64,000 bases of DNA from contig JAKZAN010000001.1 of NCBI GenBank assembly GCA_023053545.1, positions 3,740,565 through 3,804,564 on the forward strand. The letters run 5' to 3'. The position numbers and the translations under genes were made by a program. Origin of the DNA: Lepidurus packardi (Eukaryota > Arthropoda > Branchiopoda > Notostraca > Triopsidae). Positions 1-32,799 of the stretch are shown here, in pieces; the stretch's first letter is position 1, and each line of letters starts with the position of its first letter. The notes under the pieces are model-generated. The model was given only the letters and a program-made list of their open reading frames with translations. It did no database searches and was not told where the DNA came from.

Positions 1-3000
1 ACACAAATGAACTCGTTCTATTTCTTGCTGAAAGTTCAAGCGGCTTTCCATTTTTCTAAGAAACCTAAAATGAAGCAGTCGATGTAACAGCTTTTGTGGT
101 ATAGAAGGATGGACTTGTTTTTCTTGTCCCAAGTTCTGAAGCTTTTAACGTTCTAACGGAAGGAGAAAAAAATCTGAAAAGGCTCGTCATCGAACTCGAA
201 TAAATTATTCCTATTATGCGATCTTAAAAGTTTCTATTATACATCCCACTTTATTTTTCGCATGTTCTTTCTTATATGAATAAAGAATAAAAGAGTGTAA
301 TTAAGTGAGTAAGAGTGTAATCTTTTAAGTGAATAAAAAGAGTGTAATGACCTTTTCTAACAGGTTCAATACTAAACGTTTTTATTATTTTCCCCCCCAA
401 ACTGAACCATGTAACTAGTCAGTAATTACTCAAGCTAAGAGTGGAACGCAAACCCACTCCATATGTTATGGTGGTTACTGAAAATCCTGATTGTACAGAG
501 TGAAAGAATGGCAATAGGTGAAAGCTTACGCCTTACAATACATTGTAAAATTATTTTTTTTTGCTGCTTTCAGCCTCCAAAAAATGCCCTATTGAGATTT
601 TGATTGACTGTTATAGAAGATATCATTCCAAGACCAAGGAATACGTTTCACATTTTTCTGAAGAATCATTCACGAGTTATTGTGTTCTAAAGTTTTGGTT
701 GTGATGTATCGAAGTGACATGGCGTAGCTAGCGAACGCTTGTTACCGGGGCTTCTAGTTTTTTGGTTTGGTAGCGTGAAAATAAAGTGTCAATTTTCGCG
801 GATCCATGCTGCCCAGTGAATTGGGAGCGTGAAAATAGCCATTGTCTATTTCCAAGCTCCAAAATAGTAAACAAAGCATGGATATGCTCCTCTCTCTACG
901 TACAAAGCTGCGTGAGCCCATTTTCAATAAATTCCCTTACTAAATAACTTCATTATTACTTGGTGCACGGCAGAAAAAAAGAAATCACTATAAACTAGAC
1001 TGTATTTTGCTCCATTTGTTGAGATAACATTGATTCCAAGTGGCGACAACCCTTCAAAAACTATTAAATTCTAGAGAACTAAAAGTCTCTGGACACATTA
1101 GAAATTGTTTTAGCTTAGATTTCTTGAAGAATTGGAATCAATTTTGCCAAATACTTAAAAAATAACAGTTCTACCTAAAAATACGTTAAACGAAAAGGCA
1201 TGGTTTTCAACGGTGTTCTTACCTAGACTAAAAGCGAGAAGAAATATGCTGATGCGAGGTGTTATTCGACCCTTGGTTTGAGTCCCCGTTGCCATGGCTT
1301 CTCGTCACTGTCGGCAAAAACTACTTTGGAGATCCTCTCTGGGCTATCGATAAGAAGAAAGGGGGGGCGTAAGACAAGAAAATCACTCAAGGGCGTGCTT
1401 TTTTTATTGTTTTCAATCCGGCTCCGCCTCTCGCACTTTCAACTTCTTTCAACTTCCAGGCAGTTCAAAGTCCCCTATTTCACAAGATGCGACGGCTACC
1501 GTCGCTCTTGGTCACGCCCCCGATGTTTCTTCCGTCCTCCACTTCTCCCGGAGGCTTTCAAAGGAGGATTGGAGGGATGTTTGCAAGAATTGGCAGAAGG
1601 AGTAATGATGACAATTACCCCACAAGCTTTAGGGAGCCAAGCGTTTCAAACGCTCACTCTTTGGCGCGAAACTTGCTTTACGCGCCGGCAATCTCGTTCC
1701 TCATTGACACGCCCTAAAAAGCGAGCAGCAAAGACAAATGTGGCATTAGTTCGGTCTTCTGTCACCTTCTGTGTTTCCCCGACCTACTCTTTGACTCCCC
1801 CGCTCAGTTTCTATTCATTCCGAGCAAGGAAGTTCTGTACTACTTGAGCATGGATACATATATGTCCACACACAGAGGAGACGCAAAGACATACAGTAAT
1901 TCAAATCAGAGAGATATACAGACATTAAGTGTCGACGGGACAGACGTAGTTTACATAGGTCGATTTATATTGCCTTTGGTTCTGATTTCAGCTGAAAACT
2001 GCCTGGTTCTCTTTTATTTCAGCATGGATACTATTCTTTTTCAGAGCGGGAACAGTACACAAGACGCGCTATGACGCAACATCTTTGGCCTAGTCGCTTT
2101 TTTATATACTTCAACAGACGTGCCGAAACACGGTCAATGTCTTTCGGCTGTCAAAAAAACACGTCTCGTCCTTATGTAAGTGGCTACTTCCAATTTTTCA
2201 ACACTAAACCTGCCTAATCTGCAATCTCGCATTTAATTTTGTACCCCAGCTTCCCTTTTAAAGGTATTATGCGTCTAACTACTTCCAGCTTAATGTTGTT
2301 TGTGTGTTTTTAGAATCCATTAAAATATCATTACATTAGTATGTGGAAGTTTACTCCCCCACCATTCTTATATGTCAACACCATTAGTTTGTCTTCTATT
2401 ACTCTGAAGTAATTGGAATTCCATTAAAAAAAGTTATCTAAACTGCAATGGGCATGTAAAATGCGACCGAAATCAAAGTTTGGTATTTGGGGCTGCTTTT
2501 TGAAGAGTTTTAGTCACTATATCTTATAAACTGAAAGATTTTTGACCAAAGACTATATTGAGTACTAGCGGATTCTACCAGCAATAAAAATAATTATCTT
2601 TTCTAAAAGTCTTCTTAAAGCTTGTGAACCAGCAAGACTGATTGCACAATTTGGATTTTTTTTTAGACAATAATACAAATTTCAATTTCAAAGTAGTGTA
2701 ATTTGACCAAAGAAATCCTAATCAATTTAAATAATAGAAAACAACCGAACTTGTACTAAGAGATCCTATTCTATAGCCAGAACAATAAATTCAGCTTCTT
2801 CGTAACTTATTTTTATGCTCTGTTGAACTTTACACGCTTTGCAATTACCCAACGCGAAGACTTTCCTATTCCGAACCTAATATCAGACAGTTGTGCCTGT
2901 GACTAGCTTAAACAATGGCTGTTGAACAATCCAAAAAAAAAAAGATGAGTCTTTTGCTGACTCCTAACCAAACCCTAGAGGATGCAATAACGGTTTGTTT

Positions 3001-6000
3001 AGTAAAGGCTGCACGTGCCGTGCCTAGCACTTGGTTATGTCGCTGTCAGAGGGGGTTTACTACACTACAGCACAGGGCTTCCCCCCCTCTCCCTCAGACC
3101 CGGCGGGCTTCCCATTCATGGCAACATGGTGGTTTGGCTATATATACATAACAATGGCTGCCACGAACCGTGACTAACTTTGCCGGCCCACAAAAAAAGG
3201 GGGGAAAAGATCAAATGGAGAACAAGGGTCATCAACGAATAAAAATGAACTCTAATTAGACGCACTTAAAGCTACTTGGGCTGCCTTCCCTTCCCCACCC
3301 TTTGTTTGTATTTTGTTTTTTAACCCCTTTTCCAGTTAACTAGCCTCCAACTATTGCGTGAGGATTCGATCCAAATCCGAGCGACTCGTTTCGCCCCTTT
3401 TTCTCACGCTTTTCATATTTGCTCCCGCTGGATACTTTGGATACTCGGGACATAGTGCTCGGAATATATACTACATGTATGCAAATCCTTAGGGTCAACC
3501 CCCACAAACTTCGTTTAAAGTGCCAACTCCCATTTAGGTGTGTATGCCACAAGCTGGGATTTACTTGATGTTGCCCCCATTGCCAGGTTTCAACCCAACC
3601 CTGTTGACAGGGTAGAAAAGTGGACCTCTGAGGGCCATTTTTTTGTTAGTACAACTGCACAATTTTGTCAGTAATATTGCAGAAATAATTTTAGAATTTA
3701 ATTTACAAGCTTACGTAAAATTATTGGAAAAATTAATTTACGGATAAAATTTTTGTAGAGTTGTATACTCTGATTAATTTTTAAAAAATATTACTTCAAC
3801 GAATTATGTTATGCAGACATTACGCAGATTTGTATCTTTAAAAATTTCCAACCGGGTTCGATTTGCTCTAATCCGGAAACTACAACGAGATTCCCTTAAC
3901 TTGGCTCATTAAAAAAACTACAACTTGTACCCCAAAATTTAGTAATTTGATTGCAGTTCAACTTTTTTTTTATATATCTTCATGCTGTCTCGACTAACAG
4001 CAGTAATCTAACTAAAACTTAAAAACAATTATTAACATTATTTAACTTCAATAATATTAGTGCCAAAAATATTACTGCACTATATATACTGTAAACATTT
4101 CTGTACATAATCTTAATACTTAAATCGCAGTGGCGATTGTTATTCAATACATGTTTCAGTCCCTCAGAAATTTTAATCTGGGACAAGAATCTTGAAAGCA
4201 ATGCACATTACTGCAACAAAAATGTCTATCCGCTCAAAAAATATTTCTGGGGTAAAATGAACCCCCACGTTACTGGCCCCTTACTTCCTTTATTTCAAAG
4301 CAGTCAAAAACTTCCACATAGAGAAACCCAAACCTCTTCAGTGCCAGTAACACAAAATAAATTTCTTCCTTGTCTTTCCCGTGCAGAAAAATATCACAAA
4401 GTTCTGTCATGCAAAACCAGGACAACCAAAGGAAGTAAGGAGCACACACACACACGCTCTGCTCTTAGTCTCCTAGGACATAAGACGATGGGAATTTCTC
4501 CATCTGACAGTCTTGTTTGCATGCAAATTTCTCATAACGGTTTTCTTTGCTACCCTCCTTCTTCCTACCCCACAAACCTCATCTTCATTCCGGCTTCACT
4601 ATTTTATTTCTCGTTTTCTTCCTTTCATTTTCAAAACAATGAACTCTAGAATATACCGAAATAAAGTCTCAAACGAACCGTGAAATTACATTTTCCTCAG
4701 GCTCCACAACTATAAACTCTTTGAGAAGAAACCTGCGCACCTTCCGCCAGAAACTCCATAAGAATTGCCAATACTTTCTCTCCCAGTACTTTCCCCGAAC
4801 ACCGCACTAAAAGGGCGGAAATATAGAAATACGACTGCCAACGTCCAACGAAACACATGTAGGAACCACTCTGCTCAGCACCCAAACGTCCGTTTGCTCC
4901 CACCAACAATGGATCACTGCAGCTAGGCTTTTACCGCATACCCCGAGGGGCCCAGTACTACCCTGGTCTCATTTTTGTCTCCGCACACGCGCAGAAAAGG
5001 TCAGATTCAACCCCGTGGTGGGAAAATCGCGTGAAAAATTAAAAATAATCTAGAAAAGTATGGAAAAATCTGCGATTTTCTGGCGGGGAAAATCGCAAAA
5101 TTTTGCAAAAATACCTGAAATTTTTTTTTCTTAAATTCAAAAAAAAATCTCGAAAATAGCGTCTGTACAGATAAAAGCGAACAATGGCGACAACAATCGC
5201 TACGACGATAAAAATGAGTGCATAGAGCACTCCGTCCGTTTAGTATTGATTCGTGGAGTCAACAATTGCTCATTAGCTGCGTTTTTCTGTATTCTCGAGA
5301 TACATAAAAGCTTTTTGTCCCCTTTTTCCTTTCCAGTGCCCCCAAACTCATAATTTTTTCTGTATCCTGTCACTTGTAACTAGAGTTGTACCTTCAAATT
5401 GGAGCAAATTTTTGCTTAATTGCCACACATTTTGCTAGTACAATGTTTCTAAAAGGGGAGGGGCACAAACCTAAGGACGACCATTTCATATGAAGCTCGG
5501 TTTTGTGCAAAAAATAAAATAAAGGAACGCTCTGGAGAGAAAGTTCTTTTCTCTAAAGTTTCTTCTCTTTGAAAAAAAAAATCTTAAAAATAATAAAAAA
5601 ATAACCATTGGCAGCCACAAATAACGCGGGAAAAGTAAGAAGGCGGTCTCATTAATAGCCCAAATAATTATTCGAACGAAATACGAAAGAATTCGTAAAG
5701 AAATTTAAAGAACACAAAAAAACTGTTAAGCTGCTACCCTAAATAGGTACTTTAAATATTAGATGAAAAAAAATAAAAAAGACAACTTTGTGTTTTTTTG
5801 CAGCGTTTCTCCCCCCAAGTTTACTTAGCTTTGGCACGGGGAACGGCATTATTTCTGACGAAAATTATTTCCCCAGACTGGCAAAAACAACGGGATTATT
5901 ATTATTCGCAAGATTTTTACTCCAAAAAATTGAAAAAAAAGTCGCTTAAGAAAAAGAGGAGTGATTTTTTTTTTTTAACTCTTCATAGAACTGTGCAAAA

Positions 6001-6106
6001 AAGACCCACTTTGGTAGACTCTTGCTATTAGCCAAAAAAAAAGTCGGGGAAAAAATTCGAATGACTTATGTACAATAAGGGAAGCTTAGAAAACAAAAGA
6101 ATTTTC
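1..6106. other. AT-rich tract, no gene recognised
   Basis: No exon, RNA gene or mobile element could be supported here on either strand. The tract is AT-rich with many A/T runs. The longest open frame (+, 1278-1847) lies in a locally GC-richer patch at 1.3-1.8 kb but shows no domain, signal peptide or splice context. A short minus-strand frame near 5.04-5.23 kb begins with a hydrophobic stretch but degrades into AT-rich sequence. The part just below 6107 should contain the 3'UTR of ARHGAP39. Confidence 0.5.
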
Positions 6107-27075
<20,969 letters not shown>

Positions 27076-27582
27076 ATGGCAAACGAGGAATTAATCGAAG
27101 AATTGGCGGACTCTAAGCCTCAAAAGAAAGCTGCTAAACATGACAGTGGTGCGGCTGACTTGGAAAAAGTGACTGATTATGCCGAAGAAAAGGAAGTCAT
27201 TTCGAGTAACATCGCGGGGGTAAGCATTTCAACTTGGCGATTTGTTTCTTAAGTGTTGAATTTCCTTAGTATATTGTTTTGTTATTTCGGCTTCTTGTAG
27301 GCTATGAATATACTAGATGCAAGGCGTAATGAAGATAACGCTGCACGATTGGCCAAGGAGAGGGAACTAGCCAAAGTAGCAATTAAGAAGGAAGACGTTG
27401 AGCTTATTGTAAGCCTAAATGGGGTCATTTCCCTTTTTGTACTTTCAAAATTGTATGTGCAATGTATGTGTTTCTATTATAAGGTAAAAGAGATGGAAAT
27501 CCCTCGACAGAAAGCGGAACGGACGCTACGAGAACACCATGGGAATGTGGTGGAGGCGCTACTAACTCTGGTCAACTCTTAA
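27076..27582 (+). CDS. HYPK: Huntingtin-interacting protein K (HYPK)
   Basis: Three coding exons, 27076-27219, 27301-27408 and 27484-27582, with GT-AG borders, give 116 residues, close to the usual family length. The start is the first ATG in frame. Family blocks are clear: KHDSGAADLEKVTDYAEEKE (about residues 22-41), the central basic helix RLAKERELAKVAIKKEDVEL, and a C-terminal UBA-like/NAC-type domain MEIPRQKAERTLREHHGNVV. In animals HYPK binds the NatA N-terminal acetyltransferase (NAA10/NAA15) at the ribosome, tunes its activity and acts as a chaperone-like factor. Introns are short (about 80 bp), so it looks intact. It lies on the opposite strand to ARHGAP39, about 4.5 kb from the nearest ARHGAP39 exon seen. 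Confidence 0.96.
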
Positions 27583-28938
27583 ACCTGATTTTTTCAATAC
27601 AGTCTCAGTTTCAAAACAATTGCTATTTGCTACATTTTTATGTAAGAAAAACTTTAATGATCAGAACCCTTTATGGTTTCGCTAGCTTAAACTGCTTAAT
27701 TTGAAGGAACATCGTTTATAATCACTTAGTTCCTTACTGGTTTCTTTTGATCAGTGTTTCATGGTTATTTCATGGATTATGGTTGCTATAGTAATTAATT
27801 AAGGGACTATTAAAGGAGCTTAACAGTCCAAATAAGGATGCGAAGAGAAGAAACACTTACCTCATCAATTGTTGTTAATTTTGATTTGAAGTGTATCTGA
27901 AATGAAACTTTAGGCGGCTAAGCAATTAACAACAAAATTTTAGGCGGCTAAGCAAATAACAACACAGAAAAAGCCAGTGTTTGACTTAAGACTGTTTTTC
28001 CGCCTTACTTCGCACTTCATGTCTACATTTGACAGACTCCAACAACTGTGATTCACTAAATAGTGTATTGTCTTATTGATACCTGTCACATGTTAAAATA
28101 GTTCTAGATTTTACCGGTAACTAGTTTCCTGAACTCTTTCGTTACATTTACGCTATTCAGTTTTCTCGTAGTGTGTCGTGGTAATGTAAACAAGATGCTA
28201 GAGAATGCCGACAGAGCTACGCAAAAAAAGCTTGAGGAGTGAGGTGCTGGAAGTGTTTGTAAAAATGGCTCATAGATGGTGCTGGTATCAGAAATATCCA
28301 TTCTAAACTCCCCAGTCAATTAAATATGAAGGTTACTAATTTAGTGACCTGGTCATTTAATTGACCAGGGAATTGAGAAGGGGTATCGCGTGAACCCTGC
28401 CTAAGCGTAGTAGTAGGCTAGAAATGACAGGATTGGTCTAAACAGTTGATAAGCATTTTGATTGGTCAATTCGCAAAGTCCGTATCGCGATCAGTAAGTT
28501 CGTTTAATGCACTCGTGTCAACGTACTCAGGTTACCAGATTCTTTTTTGACTATATCATCTTCGAATTCGGTTTCCTGCGTTAACTTTTTGGCCCATTAT
28601 ACTCCACAGTCATCGTACTTAATCCACTGGTACAAGTCACGATGTTGTTGTATTGACCCCGAGCCCCATTTACCTTGTAGGCTTTTTTTGTTTTCCCTGT
28701 TAAAAAAGCCGGTTTCCTCTAGTTTGGCTCTCAAAACCGGTCCTCCTTTTGATCCGGGATTCACGCAGTTGATTACGCCATAATTCTTCCTTTTTATTGC
28801 CCAATCACGACGGCTCTGTTCATTGTTTCCGGGACCACGTGGTTGGTTGGTACATACGCAAAGAAACCACACAAAGACTAACCTTGTGGGCAGAATTTGC
28901 CAGCAGCATAGAAGGAGGATCCTACTGACCAGGAGCAT
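27583..28938. other. Intergenic, with a short tandem repeat and a foldback
   Basis: HYPK 3'UTR and intergenic DNA. Contains a two-copy tandem of about 31 bp around TTTAGGCGGCTAAGCAA (27.91-27.97 kb) and a 60-bp near-palindrome at 28311-28370. No gene seen. Confidence 0.6.
28311..28370. repeat. 60-bp near-palindromic foldback
   Basis: The arms CCCAGTCAATTAAAT and ATTTAATTGACCAGGG are inverted. The inner parts GGTTACTAA and TTTAGTGACC also pair with one mismatch, so almost the whole 60 bp reads the same on both strands. Confidence 0.8.
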
Positions 28939-28949
28939 TATATATAAAA
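28939..28949 (+). promoter_or_regulatory. TATA box of glycine-rich gene 1
   Basis: TATATATAAAA lies about 80 bp before the ATG at 29020, with a TCATTCA-like initiator about 35 bp downstream. The same TATA-to-ATG spacing is seen in the paralogous gene at 31.3 kb. Confidence 0.7.
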
Positions 28950-29019
28950 GAAACTTGAAAACCCTAGAGAAGATCATTCACTCTTTCACCTTCAGAAGAG
29001 TTCCTTTAGTCAGTGTATC

Positions 29020-29618
29020 ATGGCCAAGCTAACGGTAAGGACAGTAAAGTTTAAGCCCTAAGTACGTGTTTCTAATCTCCCGCTTATTTATTCCACAGAT
29101 CACTTGTTTGTGGGCGTTGTTGTCTGTTTGCATGGTCATGTCTATGCCGATGCCAATTCCTCAATTTGGATACAGTAACAACGGCTATGGTAATGGGTAC
29201 GGTAACAACGGCTACGGTAATGGGTACGGTAACAACGGCTATGGTAATGGGTACGTTCCAGGCGGGAACTATGGTCCAGGTAGTCAAGGTGGTTTCGGCG
29301 GGAACTATGGTCAAGGTGGTCAAGGTGGTTTCGGTGGAAACTATGGTGGACTCGGAGGCTTTGGCATCCCTGCCCAAGCCAGCGCTGGTGGACTTACAGG
29401 CACTAATACTGGATTGTTCGGCACTACTGGTTTCGGAGCCGGGTATGGTCAAGCATCTGGACCCAATGCAGCATTTGCCCAAGGCCAAGCTTCATCTTCA
29501 AGTAACAACCGTAGAATTCTCATCACACTGTGAACGTCTTATTAATCAAGATTATTATTCCTCAGGTGGTTTCGGAGGAAATACCAACAGTGCTAGTGGT
29601 ACTGCTTTCGGTGCGTAG
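29020..29618 (+). CDS. Secreted glycine-rich repeat protein 1
   Basis: Three coding exons, 29020-29034 (five codons, ending ACG|GTAAGG), 29099-29501 and 29566-29618, give 156 residues with a TAG stop. Residues 1 to about 22 form a signal peptide (hydrophobic core ITCLWALLSVCMVM) split by the first intron. The mature part holds three exact 9-residue units (NNGYGNGYG-like; 27-nt repeats at 29174-29254), then two longer units of the GGNYG...QGGFGG type, then an Ala/Gly/Ser-rich tail. The last intron splits a Ser codon (A|GT). Composition fits an extracellular structural, cuticle-like, silk-like or antimicrobial glycine-rich protein; the role is not determined. Its nearest relative is the gene at 31.3 kb, which has the same exon plan and a last exon of identical length (53 nt). 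Confidence 0.88.
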
Positions 29619-31251
29619 TCCCTACACTCCAGGTCTAATGGATTCACTTCATCGAATGTTATTTTGTAAACGTATGTTGTTATCTCATTGCCTTTTTTGG
29701 ACGTAATATATCATTGTTACCGTAACAGCTGCATTCGCTTTGTTTTGATTTGGAATCCACAAGGGATAAAGCAAAGCCGAGATGGTTAAATAAAATACGA
29801 GCAATGCTACTAAGAGAACTTTCCAAATTAAAGATACATTTTAATGCAAACCTTTTTCTTTGTAATCCTAAAGCCTTCCCAGCAATTGTTTCTTTTGTTA
29901 AAAACGCAACATCCCTCCTATAATTGACCCCAATGTAATAAGTCCTATACCAAAATATGCATATACCTTGAATTTTAAGCCAGCAAAGAGCAAATGTTCA
30001 CGCTGGTCGTAAAAATAAAAAAAGCCCAGTGTAATACTAAAGAGCCCGGCCAGAGGTCAACCGGTTTTGTGTGTATTTAACCTTTGTTTGCATGAATTTG
30101 TTTGTTCCCATAGAACACGGTATAATACAAACGGGTTTAATTGCAACGTGACCAGCGTTTTTCACGTGTCAAGTAGTATATCACGTGAAGATGCGAATCT
30201 ACTATAACAAACAGGAATCGCAGCATCTGGCTATTGGTAATTAACGGAAATGTTGAAGGCTCCCATCCAAAACAAAAGCAGTAGACGTTTCGTAGAAGGC
30301 CAAGTGGAGTCCTGTTGTGTTGTTTCAGCCTGACTTAGCAATGCCGCAGTAACGCAATAATGAATAATAAGCAGGACCCCAATCGGATGGTTCCATTACC
30401 CCGGGCTCGTAGCGCAAGACCGGCTTGGTCCTTGTTTGCAGGGTTAATTTTTTAGTGGATTAGAAAGATAAGACAAGGAGATGAGTGTATGGTTTTGATG
30501 CTAATTCCTCGTCAATGACGTACGTGAAAGAAAAGAGCTTGTTCGGTGAAAGGAGCTACTCATTTTTCCCTCTGAATTGTTACATGTGTTTCCCCGATTC
30601 AGCGCTGCCAAGGGTACGTTAGGGAAAACCCTCGGTCCATCAGACCCAGGAACCGGAAATTCTAGTTTAGGAACCGCTTATACCCAGTTCAGATGTATCT
30701 TTTTAATAACGAAGGAAACGAAATGAAAACTAGAGTTATATGAATATAAAATACGCTATTGGCATAGGATATCATCTTTGAATCATCTTGGATACATAAT
30801 GAGGTGTTCTAATTGAAACGTACTGTACGCAATTCTTCTGCAAACGCACAGTACTCGGGAATTTTGAAGATGTAAACATAATAAATTTATAGGGTACGTC
30901 AGCCTCGTATGGTGTGAATGCATTTAATTAGCTTTAGCTTTGCTTAGCCGAAAGCCCATGATGCTAATTTGAACGATAACGACGTAACGTCAATTAATCA
31001 AGGCAACAATCTTCTAAACTGATTTGTACCATGGATACATGGATGCTGGTGACGGTATAGGTTCCGAAAGTTTGTTGTTATTATTCAAATAAGAGAAGCT
31101 TCGGGCACTAAGATACATTTAAAGTAACTAAAGAAACTCACATGCTCCCACAAATCGCTTGTCTGGGAATCCCAACCAGTGAAGAACCCAAAGCTTAAAC
31201 TTTCCATGGGCGTACCAGGTGTACGAGCGTACGTTTTGAGACCCGTTCATG
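29619..31251. other. Intergenic between the two glycine-rich genes
   Basis: No gene seen. A segment near 30.36-30.43 kb shares a GGGCTCGTAGCG...CCGGCTTG pattern with 25.69-25.74 kb, possibly two traces of an old interspersed repeat. Confidence 0.5.
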
Positions 31252-31259
31252 TATAAAAG
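31252..31259 (+). promoter_or_regulatory. TATA box of glycine-rich gene 2
   Basis: TATAAAAG 84 bp upstream of the ATG at 31336, within a compact promoter. The spacing matches gene 1. Confidence 0.75.
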
Positions 31260-31335
31260 GAGCAATCCCCTCACCAACTCACCACATCAATTCCGTCCTT
31301 AAACGAAGTAACATCAAGTAAAACCATTCCTCGCC

Positions 31336-31808
31336 ATGTCCTTAACTAAATTGACGGTAAAATTTATCATTTTTATTACAACATAGGGAATTGGAATTAA
31401 ACTTGTACATTACATTTGTTTATTAAAATAAATACATTCATTTTAAAATTATTTAAATTGCAGTTTGTATGTTTGCTGGGTTTGATCGCTATTTGCCTGG
31501 CAATGCCCAGGCCTCAAGGAGGCTTTGGCAACTGGCCGGGCAGACCGGTCTCTTCATCCGGAGGCGGCTATGGCTTGGCTAATACGGGTAACAATTATGC
31601 GGCTGGATTCGGTAGTGGTACTGGAGTAGGACAGTTGGCTTCTTTCGGCACTGGAGTTGGTTTCGCAGCAAGTAAGAACGTTCATTAAGAATGTGTGAAT
31701 TTGATTTTTAATTCAATTTATTTTTTAAAATTAAATATAGATTTGCAAATCCCAGGCGGTCCATCTTACTCACAGAGCTTTGGACAGGGTTTCGGAGGTG
31801 GTTACTAA
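31336..31808 (+). CDS. Secreted glycine-rich protein 2 (paralogue of gene 1)
   Basis: Exons 31336-31356 (seven codons, also ending ACG|GTAAAA), 31464-31671 and 31756-31808 give 93 residues ending GFGGGY and TAA. The signal peptide is residues 1 to about 20 (FVCLLGLIAICLAMP). The mature chain is rich in Gly, Ser and Asn without the perfect 9-residue units of gene 1. Intron positions and phases match gene 1: a tiny first exon cutting the signal peptide, and a final intron splitting a Ser codon (A|GC). The last exon is 53 nt in both. This supports tandem duplication followed by repeat expansion in gene 1 or loss in gene 2. Function unknown; an extracellular structural role is inferred. Confidence 0.88.
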
Positions 31809-32364
31809 CTCACTAAGTTACCATTTGTTTTGTTGTATAACTGAAAAAATAGAAAAGCCTAAAATTTTATAAGAAATTTTATAAAAACGAGTTTCTTTAT
31901 TTGTTGATTTATTCATCCTGTAGAATAGCCTAGTTTGTGATTTAAATTATCTGCCTGAACACCTAACTTCCTACAACTGTGCTCTCAGTTGCAATGGTTC
32001 CTTAGTGAAATCAAAGCTATGACGATGGAAATCAGCGCCTTTTGTTTATTTCCTGTGTGTAGAAAGATCGTTACACCGGTAGGCTAAGCCATCAAGAAAA
32101 AATTACTTGCGAGATCACTTCAGAATCACCTCGAATAGATTTGCGGAGCCATTTTCACTTACTACCTGATTATAGGGCAGTTTGCCCAAGAAGGTAAAGG
32201 AGATTCCCAAGGGAATGCAGACATGTACAGTACGCCACAACGCCAAATGTGAAATGATGCATATTAGATTTAGTTATGTTTATCACTGTTGCAAATTGTA
32301 TTAACCATCCACCCTGTCTAGCACATTGCAAAACAATACATCTTAATAGTCTCTAGTTAGCAAC

Positions 32365-32605
32365 CAGTGGCGTAACGAGACTAAATGGCGCCCAGGGCAA
32401 ATGAAAAAAGGCACCCCACCCCCTTAAAAAAAGAAAACAAAACAAAATCCTTTACGAATTCATCCAAGGCCATTTTTCAGCTCATATTTTTCTTTTTAAA
32501 TCCTTGTTTTCTACTCCTTTTGTATCGTGTACCACGAAAATGGCGCCCCCTTAAGTTGGCGCCCAGGGCACGTGCCCTGGCTGCGCCACCCTTGTTACGC
32601 CACTG
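32365..32605. mobile_element. 241-bp hAT-type MITE with 8-bp target duplication
   Basis: Ends are CAGTGGCGTAACGAG and, inverted, CAGTGGCGTAACAAG (one mismatch in 15). TTAGCAAC flanks both sides (32357-32364 and 32606-32613), the 8-bp target duplication typical of hAT elements. No transposase remains. Confidence 0.93.
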
Positions 32606-32799
32606 TTAGCAACAAATCTATACTATATCTTTGAAAGGATACTAATGATTGATATAAAACACAGTAATAACATATATAGCACTATAGAATGCAGAAATCA
32701 GCTAATGTCCTCATCCTGCTCGATAACTGTAAGACTTCAAGGAATGTAATGGTTTCTGCAGCAGTGGTGGATATTGATGCCGTATGCTTTCTTCCTAGG

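Noticed and set aside
1278-1847. 189-codon open frame on the plus strand
   Set aside because: No domain, signal peptide or splice context; a GC-richer patch by chance open in two overlapping frames.
4137-4649. 170-codon plus-strand frame
   Set aside because: Low-complexity composition and no recognisable domain; overlaps other random frames.
5039-5230. Short minus-strand frame with a hydrophobic N-terminus
   Set aside because: Hydrophobic start is tempting, but the rest runs into T-rich low-complexity sequence and no continuation exon is visible.
29174-29254. Regular 27-bp repeats considered as a CRISPR array
   Set aside because: No spacers; the units are in-frame coding repeats in a eukaryotic gene.
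29166-29618. 150-codon frame over the glycine-rich gene
   Set aside because: Alternative frame of the 27-nt repeats; the signal peptide and splice sites fix the Gly-rich frame.
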